DNA of 64,000 nucleotides from Eremophila alpestris peregrina. Taxonomy: Eukaryota; Chordata; Aves; Passeriformes; Alaudidae. This document shows, one piece after another, positions 12,701-21,831 of this stretch. The position numbers and the translations under genes are program-made. Numbering within the stretch: position 1 is the first letter of the stretch; each line of letters opens with the position of its first letter. The DNA lies in NCBI GenBank assembly GCA_009792885.1, contig WMCF01000080.1:2302501-2366500 (forward strand), in the 5' to 3' direction. A model generated the notes under the pieces. That model was not told the origin of the DNA. It saw only the letters and a program-made list of their open reading frames with translations, and did no database searches.

Positions 12701-15700
12701 AGGGAGACAATTTACAAGCTCCAGGGATAATAGTGTTAATTCTCATGTCATTAAGAGAACCCCTGAACAAACCAGCAAAACCATTCTTACTACTTTTCTA
12801 CATGAGCATTTTAGCCCCAGCTATGGTGCAGCTGGTAGGTGACCAAGCAAAGCCATCACAAGCAGCAACAGCGAGAGAAGCTGGAGCTGGAAAAACCTTT
12901 GAGGTCCAGGTCTCCACTTCCCAAAGCATTCACAGAACACTGGTGAATTCCAGTTCAAGTCAAATGGAATGATTTATTTTCTCTCCACTGTAAGATTTGT
13001 TGTCTAAACAGAGTTTTACCTGAGGGTGAATAGGTGACTTTACTAATTACACAACCCAAGGTGCGGAACAACTAAGTTAAAAGACTGCCAATAAAATTCA
13101 AGGTTAGATATCTGCATTTTAAATTATTAGATGCATCTTAAATAAGAAATCATTGATATCAAGTCGTGTATTCTTCTCCTTACTTGCTAGAACATAGGAT
13201 AAGCACTTCAAAACTTCTAAAAGAAACAAGCAGGTGCCTTAAAATGTATATTTCAAGCAATTTCTCTCCTGGGTTGAGTTATTATTGAACACAATAAACT
13301 ACCTGAAAACAGATCATCTCAACTTCACATTATTTTAATGTTGCAAACAACTTTTATACGTACACTAAACATTCACCTTTTCCCCCTGCATCTTTTTCTT
13401 GATTGTAATTCTAAATCAAATATTACTTTCATAGAAGATGTATTCTGTGTAAAAAATTTAATTACACACATAGGGGTTTTTAATGGTATTTCTTATACTA
13501 CAGAAAAAATAACATGTATTTTAGTCGTTACAATTTTAATTATGATATTGCATAGCTTATGTTTAATTATAAAAACTGCTATTCATCCTCTTTGTGCCTT
13601 TAATCCTCTGTAACATGTAGGAATTAGATATCATTCCCTTCCAGAGCATGTGTGGGGATATCATATGTGTATTTTAGTGAGAAGCACAATAATTTTTTTT
13701 CTATAACCAAAAAGATTAGGTACTGTAAGCTTCAGAAACATTCAAAATGTTTCTGTGTACTCTTATTAGTTAAATAATGACTCCTGAGTTACTTCTGCAG
13801 CTGCCCAGTAGTGCGAAATGAGAACAGCATTTGTTCTCAAGGTGCACGTGTGCTAGGAGACAAGCTAATCACCACCCACCTCAGGGTGCTGTGTTGGGGT
13901 TTTTTAGCTGTTAATATGTAAGCACTACCAATACTTGTCAGCCACTTGCCCACACTTACATGCTTTTGGCACAATATTTCTGTTCGTCTTTTTCTGCCCT
14001 GCTCAGTGAAAAGTTGGAAAGAGTGCAGCTGTATAAAGCAATGGCTAGCACATTTTTTATGAGTGAAATTTATGGAGTAATGTATCTACTTTTAGCATGA
14101 CTATTGTTAAACCTGGAGATCAAGCAAAGTGACACTGAATATATTGCTTTATCAATTGGATTCGTTCAAGTGAAAAATGCTGATCATGCCATGTCTATCC
14201 CCTGGGTGCAGAAACACTACTTCACTACTGGAGTGGTCGATACATAAAAGTCAAATTCATTATAATTTGTAGGTTTTTTTCTTGAAGAAGAACGTGGTTC
14301 TCAGTACATCAATATCAACTCTTAAATCCACATTGGATGGAGAGTGTACAGCACAGTAATTCAATCTCTTTACACTTAATATGGTCAGGAAGAGAGAATG
14401 AAAACAGCCTCTTGTAAAATGATGGAAAAACCAGGATGCAATCATTCTGATGGAGCTGTGCAAAGGAGTCATTTTACACCATTCGTTACCAGGGCAACAA
14501 AAATATAGTGAGTCCCATACATCTAACAGGTGACATTTTAGCTAAGAAATTGCTTCTTTGGTATTTTTTCTGTCTATGAAAAACAATGTTACTAGCGTTT
14601 TCACTTGTCATGTACTATAGGGCAACATATTCCTGCTGACAGGCCCATAATGGAAAAATAGAGCAGTTAAATAGTATTACAGTCTAACTTTTAGGATACA
14701 TGCTAATCTGCTCTTTAAAGAGACTTCAGGCATTTTCAAACACCCTGGAGACTTGAGTGACTGGAAATTTCTGCATGAGTGTATATAGATGAGCAGACAG
14801 ATGTGTTTAGTGGAAACAAAAAAACCCTCTTTTCCAATCTTTCTGATTTAGTTAAAACATGGAAAAGGATTTTTTTTTTTTTTTGGTAGACAAATACGCT
14901 GCAGTGTTTGTAAATGACCACCCACAAACACACCAGTGCCAGATACTTCAAAGGGGTTGGTTTCCGTGCATTTCTACCAATGATTGCACCAATTATTTCC
15001 GGACCATATGCACCAAGGTCACATTTCTGATCCCTGTATGGCTGCTACTGAATTCATGAAGAGACAAGGCTTGATTTCTATTCCATAATTTTGCATCCAG
15101 AGGGGATTAAAGATCTAGCGTGAGCTTCTGTGGGTTTTTGAATGAATCTGTACATCTCAATTATTTTTTTTTTAATTGCAGCTGCCCCAGGAGTAGCATA
15201 GCACTCTGGTACTGGGGTAATTCCAGGATTCCAGGAGGTGCTGTTTACTGAAACCCCCTAAGGACCGACTGTCTCTGTCTTCGGTCAGTGACATTCCTCA
15301 AGTACGGAGTCAGCAGAGGGATGAAGCAGTGACATCCTCTGAAAGGTCACAGAGGGTCAAGATTAAGAAAAAACTAATGAGAAATTTGGAGAAAATCAGA
15401 GAAATTTTATTCAAAGAAACCTTTGTTTGAGTTCATGTGAGCAACTCCTGCTGATGGCTGAGAAGAGAAATCCAGATGCATAGAGGAAGCCAAAGATGAC
15501 TGAGAATCTTTGGTTAAATTGGTAGATACAAGAAGGGAAGTATTCTTGATATAAATGCTTTCAAGCTCTGGGCACTGTAGAAAATTATTGATATCAGTTG
15601 TGGAATTTGATGTAGGACCTGGACTACAATATGGGGGATTGCAAAAAGAATAGCACAATAAACGTTCCTAAACAACAGGAACCATTCAATTCAGTAGGAA

Positions 15701-16190
15701 AACAGAAGGAGAAGTACGCAGGATCAAGAGATGAAGCAGGCCTGATGCGAAATGTATGCAGAGGAGATGGAAGGATGAAGAGTGACACACCTGACAGGTA
15801 GCAGGTGAGTCACACTTTCATGGAAGAGAAAATGAGTGTAGCAGACCTCCACAAACCTTGAAACCACAAACTAGGAAGAGATTAGAGTAACTGGAGGTTC
15901 AATAATGGACTGCATTGGAAGCTGCTTCCATTTCCTGTGCAGAATCAGAGCTCAAATGCTAAACTCTGCTGGCTACAGAGATAGGCTGACACACATAATG
16001 ACTGAGGCATCTATGAGACTGTCCTTGAAAGATGATGTTATGGCCAGGACTTTTAGGTCAAACACATATTTTTGTTTCCTATGTCATTTACAGTGACTAC
16101 CTATAGGTATTACATTAAGTGACAGCTGACTGGTTATTAATTTCTAAGTCCTGAATTTAGGTGAAGATAATTTGTTCCTTGATACAGTTC
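9711..16190. other. AT-rich host DNA left of the provirus
   Basis: Simple repeats only: (TG)13 at 11021-11047, an AACAA-type run at 12150-12178 and T15 at 14870-14884. No exon or LINE was recognised. Confidence 0.6.
11021..11047. repeat. (TG)13 microsatellite
   Basis: An uninterrupted TG run of 27 bases. A weaker CA-rich stretch lies at 11243-11280. Confidence 0.95.
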
Positions 16191-16196
16191 TTAGGC
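16191..16196. repeat. Target-site duplication, left copy (TTAGGC)
   Basis: TTAGGC lies directly outside the left LTR and is repeated exactly outside the right LTR at 24678-24683. A 6-bp duplication fits alpha- and betaretroviral integration. Identical copies show that both LTRs belong to one insertion that has not recombined with another element. Confidence 0.95.
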
Positions 16197-16353
16197 TGTA
16201 GAGACTCTGGCCTTTCAGCCCGTAGCTGACCTCGGCTAGCTGGCCAGGCAGCTCTACCCTGCGTGGGTTCTCTGAGGATAGCTAAGCACCAGGCACACTC
16301 TACTGTAGTCGCTCCAATGAAGAGAGGGGACTCTCAAGAGGGGCTGCAAGAAG

Positions 16354-16359
16354 TTTATT
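16354..16359 (-). terminator. Proviral polyadenylation signal AATAAA in 3' LTR
   Basis: Sense AATAAA about 50 bp downstream of the TATA-like box, in the position expected for an R-region poly(A) signal. The plausible cleavage point is near 16340-16345. The 5' LTR copy is at 24263-24268. Confidence 0.7.
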
Positions 16360-16494
16360 CTCCTAGAGCCAGCTCCCGAGAGCCCTGAGCTCTAGTGCGC
16401 AGTACATTAAATACCTCGTACACCAACCAATCAAACAACAGCAGCCAGGGACAACCCATAATAAAATCACCAATGGGGATGGTTCGGGGAGGGA

Positions 16495-16761
16495 CTAGGG
16501 TGTGGTTAAGGGCCCTAGGCCAATCATCCTTCCAGGCGTCGGGAAGATTCTAGAACTTTGGGGGGTGGCCAGAGGTGACAGACATCTTGACCAAGGGAGG
16601 AGCATTTGACAGACAAGTGGTCTCAGCACATGTCTGGGCGGGGATAGGCACGTGCGTAGGAGGAGACTAATGAATGGCAGGGGAGGAGGCACAGGGGCAG
16701 GCAACATACAATACGTGAGCAACTGAAACAGGCTAACAACTGCATGAGGGCAAGAATACAT
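16495..16761 (-). other. 88-codon sense open frame in LTR U3
   Basis: An ATG frame of 88 codons sits in U3, eight bases inside the LTR, and is repeated in the 5' LTR at 24404-24670 with one residue changed (Tyr/Cys at position 2). The product would be rich in Leu, Pro and Ser with hydrophobic stretches. I recognise no family. Agreement between LTRs is not evidence of coding, because both derive from one template at integration. Confidence 0.2.
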
Positions 16762-16768
16762 CCCAACA

Positions 16769-16781
16769 TCTCCCCATTTTT
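16769..16781 (-). other. Polypurine tract (plus-strand primer)
   Basis: Sense AAAAATGGGGAGA lies directly against the TG of the 3' LTR, the position required for priming second-strand DNA synthesis. One T interrupts the purine run. Confidence 0.88.
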
Positions 16782-16802
16782 CAACTTATAAAAAGAAGCA
16801 GG

Positions 16803-16961
16803 TTAGGGGTAATAGGTGTTATAACTTGGGAGAGACGGGGGTTCGTTAAACCAAGCATTAGGCTGTAAATCTCTTTCTGCTGAGGCGAGGTTTTCCATTT
16901 CGATTTCAACGGGCGCCTCGGCTCTGTTAACTGTGTTGCTAGCAAAGGCTCTTACAAGCAG
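16803..16961 (-). other. 52-codon open frame continuing env past its TGA
   Basis: After the env TGA the same frame stays open for 52 codons to TAA 16803-16805. Its C-terminal part has the short motifs NEPPSLPSY and YNTYYP. These resemble Pro/Tyr sorting or budding signals found in envelope tails. It could be a cytoplasmic tail cut off by a late stop, or a tail reached by readthrough (TGA is followed by CTG). It could also be chance, since 52 codons is not long. Confidence 0.5.
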
Positions 16962-18182
16962 TCATTTAACAATGGCAAACCCAATAGAAACAACAATCAA
17001 AATGATTATCAACATAATTAGAAACTTAACTAAGTTTTGAACCCATCCTTTCAACCCCCACCCATCAAACAGTCCGTCGAGCCAGTTCTTCCCCTCTTCC
17101 CGAATGTTGTTCAGCATATTTTTCATTTCCTGGATGGTCTGTCGAATTTGAGGAGCTCGAGTCTTCAGATCAAAACAACAAAGTCCTTCGAACTCCTCGC
17201 AGCCATGGTGGTGAAGCATGAGGAGATAATCAATCGCTGCCCGGTTCTGAAGGTTAGCATGCCTAGTTGTTTCTTCCTCTGCTAGGAGGTCTGCTAGGGC
17301 GGTTGACGTAAGATTGGCTTGCCGGAACACCCAACACTCTAATTTCCCCAATTCATCCATCGAGTGCACCATATCAGCCCAAGGAAAAGATATAGCAAGG
17401 GCAATCGATTTAGAACGTCGCCAATGTGTAACATTATAATCACAGTTCAGGTCGAATGGGTTAGTATCTCTTTTAGACCTTGAATTGGCACTCGATGGGA
17501 CTTTGTTATTTTGCCAATTGATCAAATTTTGCTTGGGAGGGGCCAGCAAGCTCAACCTCCCCAAGGTGCAGGGTCCTCCTTGCAACAGGAAGGGGATGCT
17601 GTTCCATGCCATTTTTCCACAAATTAGGAAAACACCACAGGGGAGCTGGTAAGATCGGTGGTCGGGGGTAGCAGGTTCGGGGAGGTGTATCAAAGTTTTA
17701 CACCAACTCACGGTGGAGTAATTATCATGACCTTCTATTGAGTAAGAGATTTCATAAGGGGGACGAACTCTATCAAATTGCATACAAACTTCAGCAGGAT
17801 ATGAGTTCAACAAATGCACTTCTTGGGGAGACTTTTCTAAGGGATTAAGTCTCATAATCCAATCGAGATAATCTCGGGGGTCTCCGCCATATTCATTCAA
17901 ACGAGGGGGAGATCTCAGGGGTTGTCGGGAAATAATTCGGAAAGGCGGGGTAATAGGGAGGGCAAATTCATCTCGACGGAACGGGATCCCAACTAGGCAA
18001 CTCAAAAAAGGGTCAGAAGGGGAATGGGTTGAAAGACAGAAATCACTTTGATTGTGAACTCGGGCTAGCGTCTTCCAGATGTTTTCCACGGGTTGCGGCA
18101 CCAGCCATGGCTGCACACAGACTGTCATCCAGGCCAAAATTCCGAGGGAGAACAGCTGCAGGGTGGCTGGAAGGTGGGTCAT
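16962..18182 (-). CDS. env: env: alpharetrovirus-like envelope glycoprotein (SU-TM), uninterrupted
   Basis: I start at ATG 18182 (MTHLPATLQLFSLG), which begins a hydrophobic signal peptide and follows the splice acceptor. The frame is open back to an ATG at 18245, the numbering origin used here. SU runs to the furin-type site RSKR at 256-259. TM has Cys268 and Cys304 bracketing an internal fusion loop, an immunosuppressive-domain-like helix at 331-348, and CX6CC at 349-357, the motif that links SU and TM covalently. A membrane segment spans about 405-426. N-glycosylation sequons are at 65, 175, 271 and 311. This layout is that of avian alpharetroviral Env, not the MMTV type. SU is short (about 215 residues after the signal). 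The frame ends one Lys after the membrane segment, at TGA 16962-16964. A membrane fusion protein is the family role; whether this copy still works is unknown. Confidence 0.93.
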   Translation of the reverse strand: MTHLPATLQLFSLGILAWMTVCVQPWLVPQPVENIWKTLARVHNQSDFCLSTHSPSDPFLSCLVGIPFRRDEFALPITPPFRIISRQPLRSPPRLNEYGGDPRDYLDWIMRLNPLEKSPQEVHLLNSYPAEVCMQFDRVRPPYEISYSIEGHDNYSTVSWCKTLIHLPEPATPDHRSYQLPCGVFLICGKMAWNSIPFLLQGGPCTLGRLSLLAPPKQNLINWQNNKVPSSANSRSKRDTNPFDLNCDYNVTHWRRSKSIALAISFPWADMVHSMDELGKLECWVFRQANLTSTALADLLAEEETTRHANLQNRAAIDYLLMLHHHGCEEFEGLCCFDLKTRAPQIRQTIQEMKNMLNNIREEGKNWLDGLFDGWGLKGWVQNLVKFLIMLIIILIVVSIGFAIVK

Positions 18183-18183
18183 T

Positions 18184-18200
18184 CTAGAAATGAAATTAAA
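18184..18200 (-). promoter_or_regulatory. Splice acceptor for env mRNA (TTTCATTTCTAG)
   Basis: A T-rich stretch ends in TAG at 18184, with the env ATG only one base further on (18182). Spliced from the leader donor at 23858, this gives an env message whose first ATG is the one directly before the signal peptide. This also decides the env start. Confidence 0.65.
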
Positions 18201-18208
18201 AGAATAAA

Positions 18209-18463
18209 TCATAAGGAGTTTGCCCGCCTCCTCTTTCTCCTCCACTGTGCCACCGCTACCTGCAAACTATCTGTGGACTTGTTAGTGGCTTTGGGGAGAT
18301 AGGGCTTCACTAAGCGGGATGGAACCCACTTCAGGCCTGAGGGGGTTCGTACGCAAGCGTATCCCCTCCCCCATGCCATCATATCATGAGGCCCTGATAC
18401 CTCCCCTGTCTCAGGGTCCTTGACAAGAACAGGTGGCCTAGCTTTTAATTGCATCTGGAATGG
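18209..18463 (-). pseudogene. pol: pol: integrase C-terminal (SH3-like) domain in a shifted frame
   Basis: Readable as the DNA-binding end of integrase: VKDPETGEVSGP, then WGRGYACV and WVPSRLVKP, followed by a basic tail (WRRKRRR) and stop at 18209. The GxGYACV...WVPxR pattern is typical of class II integrase ends. The frame is one base off the core domain. It ends 27 nt before the preferred env start. Confidence 0.85.
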
Positions 18464-18645
18464 TCAGAAAAATGCCGAAGGATCGGGGGGTTAAGACATT
18501 CGAAAGTGCAGTTCAAGAAGTTTAAGGTAAATAAAGCTTTGGAGAGGCGCGTTTGAGGGCGCTCCACCTTTGCAGTCTCTCTCTGATGTTCTAGGGTCTT
18601 TTTGAGACTTTGGTGGGCCCTCTCCACTAAGGCTTGGCCAGATGG
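18445..18645 (-). pseudogene. pol: pol: integrase core continuation after in-frame TAG
   Basis: The integrase frame continues after the TAG with the helix that carries the catalytic Glu (VERAHQSLKK) and the end of the core. It then runs out of frame at TAA 18445-18447. Without an upstream start of its own it is not expected to be translated. The shift to the C-terminal domain frame lies within 18445-18463; the net change equals -1 (or +2) nucleotide. Confidence 0.85.
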
Positions 18646-19980
18646 CTAATAGGGGATGCCGGTCCTGTGCTCTATTCCCCACTTCTGCAGGAAGTTCCGG
18701 AACTCCCTGGATGTGTACGCCGGGCCATTATCAGTTTTTAGAAGTTTTGGGATGCCCAGAGTGGAGAAGGCTAAGATGAGGTGTTTTTCTACATCTGCAG
18801 CCCTCTCCCCTGTGTGCGCAGAGGCATAGATAGCTCCAGAGAAGGTGTCTACGGAAACATGGACGTATTTAAACCTCCCGAAGGAGGGGATATGAGTTAC
18901 GTCCATCTGCCACACCTCGCAGGCCTTTAGGCCTCTGGGGTTGGTCCCTAAAGACACTGATGGAAGGGCTTGGCTGGAACATGAGGGGCAAGTCGCCACA
19001 ATGGCCCGGGCTTGGTCTCTGGTAAGTTTAAATTGTCTTACCAGGCCGGGCGCATTTTGGTGAAAGAGTTGGTGGCTAATCCGAGCCTGTTCGAAAATGC
19101 TCGGGAGAGGGGCTAGTTCTACTGACGCTGCAGCCAAGGCATCGGCCCTCCGATTGCCTTCGGCTAAAAACCCTGGCAGGTCAGTATGAGATCTTACATG
19201 AATCACATAGTAGGGATGCTCTCGGTGGGAAACTATTTTGACTAGCTTCGAGAGCAGCTCGAACAATCTCTGATTCGACACTTGTTGGAGAACAGCGTTC
19301 TCAGCCCTGGACACTACATCTGCCACATAAGTGGAATCTGTGACCAAATTGAAAGGTTCTGGGAATCTCTCAAACGCCCTGACGACAGCGTCTAACTCAG
19401 CTATTTGTGCCGATCCCTCGACCGTCTTAACATCAGCTTCCCACCGCTGAGTTTGGGGGTTCTTCCAGGTCATAACAGACTTATGAGAAGCCCCTGACGC
19501 GTCAGTAAAAACAGTCAAGGCATCTAGAGGTTCGGAACTCAGAACCTTCTTTAAAGACAATTTGAAAGGCATTTCCGAATCAAAAATTTTGTGGGCCAGC
19601 CGAGACAATCTAATTTTACCAGTGTAACTGTCTAGGGCAAATTGCAGTGATTCGTTCTCCTTGATCAGAGATTCGAGCTCTTCTTTGGTAGTTTGGCCCT
19701 TCCTCAATTGAATAGGTATGTGGATACATGCAAAATCTTCCCCAGCCAACTCTCTGATCCGAAGGCGACCCTTACGGATCAATTCAGCCACCAACTCCTG
19801 TGGCGTGGTCATTCTCTTGGATCGGTGACTGCGAAGAAAGATCCACTCCATAATTAAGAGGGGATCTTCCTTCGCTCGATCCCTTCCCTTCCTAGGGACC
19901 TCCCTCCACTGGTATATCATACCATGGAGGTGTGGCAATTTCCCAAGAATGATGAAATTGAAAGGCAGGTCTGGATGGCA
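18646..19980 (-). CDS. pol: pol: RT connection, RNase H and integrase (catalytic core cut short)
   Basis: Same frame as protease/RT, directly after the TGA at 19981-19983; residues counted from 19938. The RT connection is followed by RNase H with its four acidic residues D146 (FTDAS), E181, D201 (VTDSTYV) and D266 (GNRRADAL). Integrase has an HHCC zinc domain (H289, H293, C317, C320) and the first two residues of the DDE triad, D346 and D403. A TAG at 18646-18648 follows residue 430. The catalytic Glu lies eight codons further on in the same frame, at the usual 35-residue spacing from D403, so this copy cannot make an active integrase. RNase H would remove template RNA; integrase would join viral ends to chromosomal DNA. 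Confidence 0.9.
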   Translation of the reverse strand, partial: CHPDLPFNFIILGKLPHLHGMIYQWREVPRKGRDRAKEDPLLIMEWIFLRSHRSKRMTTPQELVAELIRKGRLRIRELAGEDFACIHIPIQLRKGQTTKEELESLIKENESLQFALDSYTGKIRLSRLAHKIFDSEMPFKLSLKKVLSSEPLDALTVFTDASGASHKSVMTWKNPQTQRWEADVKTVEGSAQIAELDAVVRAFERFPEPFNLVTDSTYVADVVSRAENAVLQQVSNQRLFELLSKLVKIVSHREHPYYVIHVRSHTDLPGFLAEGNRRADALAAASVELAPLPSIFEQARISHQLFHQNAPGLVRQFKLTRDQARAIVATCPSCSSQALPSVSLGTNPRGLKACEVWQMDVTHIPSFGRFKYVHVSVDTFSGAIYASAHTGERAADVEKHLILAFSTLGIPKLLKTDNGPAYTSREFRNFLQKWGIEHRTGIPY

Positions 19981-21831
19981 TCAGTGAGCCTGCCTCTCAG
20001 CCATTTTCCGAGAGATCTTCTCTAGAGCACTCTTTACCTCCGGGGTGAGTTCCCTTGGTGCTTTGGGGTTCTCCGATCCCTTAAGCAGTTCGAAAAGGGG
20101 CTCTAGGTCTGCATTAGTCAGGCCTAGCCAAGGCCTCACCCAGTTTAAAGCGCCACACAGTTTCTGGACATCTTTCAGTGTACCAATCGGTACTTGTACA
20201 TCCAATTTTTGCAGCACAATGGTCCGCTCTGTGATTTTCAAACCCAGATACTTCCAGGGCGGCATCCGCTGAATCTTGTCTTCCCGGAGCTCAAACCCTG
20301 CAGAGGTCAGTGCATTGACTGTCTGGTCAAGAACCCTAGAGAGTTTGTCATCGTCAGGAGCATCTACTAAGATGTCATCCATGTAATGGTACAGGATGAC
20401 CTCTTCCCCCCAGGACTTGCGCACTGGGGCCAGGAGGGAAGCCACATACCTCTGGCAAATAGCTGGAGAGCATTTCATTCCCTGAGGGAGGACCCGCCAG
20501 TGGTAGTGGGTTCCTGGGAATCCACGGTTCTTATTTGGAACCGTGAAAGCAAAACGTGGGGCATCATCGGGGTGAAGGGGAATTTGAAAAAAGCAATCCT
20601 TTATATCTAAGATAGCCAATTTCCAATTTGCAGGGATCATGGCTGGGGAAGGCATCCCAGGTTGGAGAGAGGCCATGTCTTCGATTTTTTCATTGATTTC
20701 TCTGAGGTCATGGAGAAACCGCCACTCGTTCTTTCCAGGTTTCTTCAGAACGAAAACGGGGGCATTCCAGGGAGAATCACTCTCCTGGATATGCCCTGCG
20801 GCTAGCTGTTTCTCCACGAGCTCCTCGAGCGCCTTTAATTTTTGTTTACTGAGCGGCCACTGATCTACCCACACAGGTTCGTCCGATGTCCATTTCAGCT
20901 TGTAGGTAGGGTGCTCTTCAGTAGCCGCCGGCCAAAAAACCTGGGGGGCCTCAGGGATGTCAATCTTGGCCCCCCATTGGGCTAACAGGTCTCTCCCCCA
21001 CAAGGGTTCCTTATAATCTAAAACGAATGGTCGAATATTAGCCAATTGACCATTCGGCCCCTCGAATTTCACCATGTCCTTTGATCGTTTCGCCAATCGT
21101 GTGCCCCCGACACCCTGAATGTGTCCTGCCACGGTTTGCAATTCCCAATGTGATGGCCATTCCCTGCTGGGAATGACAGTGACATCAGCTCCAGTGTCGA
21201 GCATTCCCTCCATCTGTTTGCATTCCCCTCCCCGGACCAAGTTGCATAGGGCCCGGGGTTTCTCCCCAGTGATATATTGAACGGGGGTCACTCCCGGGTT
21301 CTCCCCTGCACTCGGCACTGCAATGGCCTGGGCGATGATTTGGCCCTTTACCAAAAAGGTGGGAGGGTGAATGCTTCGCAGCCAGATGGTCAGATGTTCT
21401 GGGTCAGATGTTGTTAGCCCTGGGACTATCTCGATGTCTAAGGGGGTATATTTGGTGTCTCCGAGGACGACAAACTCACTGCGCACTCTCTCCCAGGTCC
21501 CGGTGTCCTGGACCCGGGCAGCAATGAAGTGCCAATCCCCGTCCTTCAGCCAGACTGAGTCGGTGAGCTGTAAAAGAAAAGGATCATATTTGGATCTGGT
21601 GGTGACAATCCTCCAGGGCACCTCAGGGTGCCTTCCCGGCTCAACCTGGAGATGCGTGCCTACCGTGTTCTTGTCAAGGTCTGAGGTGATATTGTCTCGT
21701 TCAGAAATGTCACAGTCCATATTTTCTGATTGCTCCTCAGGCGGGGCTTCTTTCTCCCCCCTCACTGCAGATGGTGCATTCCCCACCTTATTTGTGTCAT
21801 TGCGCAGGGAGGGGCTGCGCTCACCATCTAG
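19981..21831 (-). CDS. pro-pol: pro-pol: dUTPase-like remnant, protease and reverse transcriptase
   Basis: The frame is open from the slip site to TGA 19981-19983. Residues are counted from 21786. Residues 58-158 look like a worn dUTPase-type domain (weak call). Protease covers about 165-285, with catalytic DTGA at 197-200, a flap GHIQGVGG at 221-228 and GRDLL at 264-268. Reverse transcriptase follows in the same frame from about 300: motif-A Asp394, LPQG at 433-436 and YMDD at 468-471. Betaretroviruses usually need a second frameshift between pro and pol and often carry a G-patch; neither is seen here. The TGA falls in the connection region and the same frame stays open after it, so this is an in-frame nonsense break, not the natural end of pol. 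Confidence 0.92.
   Translation of the reverse strand, partial: LDGERSPSLRNDTNKVGNAPSAVRGEKEAPPEEQSENMDCDISERDNITSDLDKNTVGTHLQVEPGRHPEVPWRIVTTRSKYDPFLLQLTDSVWLKDGDWHFIAARVQDTGTWERVRSEFVVLGDTKYTPLDIEIVPGLTTSDPEHLTIWLRSIHPPTFLVKGQIIAQAIAVPSAGENPGVTPVQYITGEKPRALCNLVRGGECKQMEGMLDTGADVTVIPSREWPSHWELQTVAGHIQGVGGTRLAKRSKDMVKFEGPNGQLANIRPFVLDYKEPLWGRDLLAQWGAKIDIPEAPQVFWPAATEEHPTYKLKWTSDEPVWVDQWPLSKQKLKALEELVEKQLAAGHIQESDSPWNAPVFVLKKPGKNEWRFLHDLREINEKIEDMASLQPGMPSPAMIPANWKLAILDIKDCFFQIPLHPDDAPRFAFTVPNKNRGFPGTHYHWRVLPQGMKCSPAICQRYVASLLAPVRKSWGEEVILYHYMDDILVDAPDDDKLSRVLDQTVNALTSAGFELREDKIQRMPPWKYLGLKITERTIVLQKLDVQVPIGTLKDVQKLCGALNWVRPWLGLTNADLEPLFELLKGSENPKAPRELTPEVKSALEKISRKMAERQAH
21781..21820 (-). promoter_or_regulatory. 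Frameshift-stimulating hairpin / possible H-type pseudoknot
   Basis: Ten bases after the heptamer the sense strand has GCGCAG (21820-21815), loop CCCCTCC (21814-21808) and CTGCGC (21807-21802), a perfect 6-bp stem. Loop bases CCCC (21814-21811) can pair with GGGG at 21784-21781, and CC with GG at 21787-21786, giving a pseudoknot. The stem is seen directly; the pseudoknot is a prediction. Confidence 0.7.

Larger units (their letters stand above)
16197..16768 (-). repeat. 3' LTR of the provirus
   Basis: Same 572-bp unit as the right-hand LTR, from TG at 16768 to CA at 16197 in sense. Differences from the 5' copy are at 16222, 16262, 16423 and 16757. It follows a polypurine tract directly and abuts the left target duplication. 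Confidence 0.96.

Noticed and set aside
15165..15230. T-run plus TTGCAG resembling a splice acceptor
   Set aside because: No open frame, donor or homologous exon follows; such motifs are common by chance.
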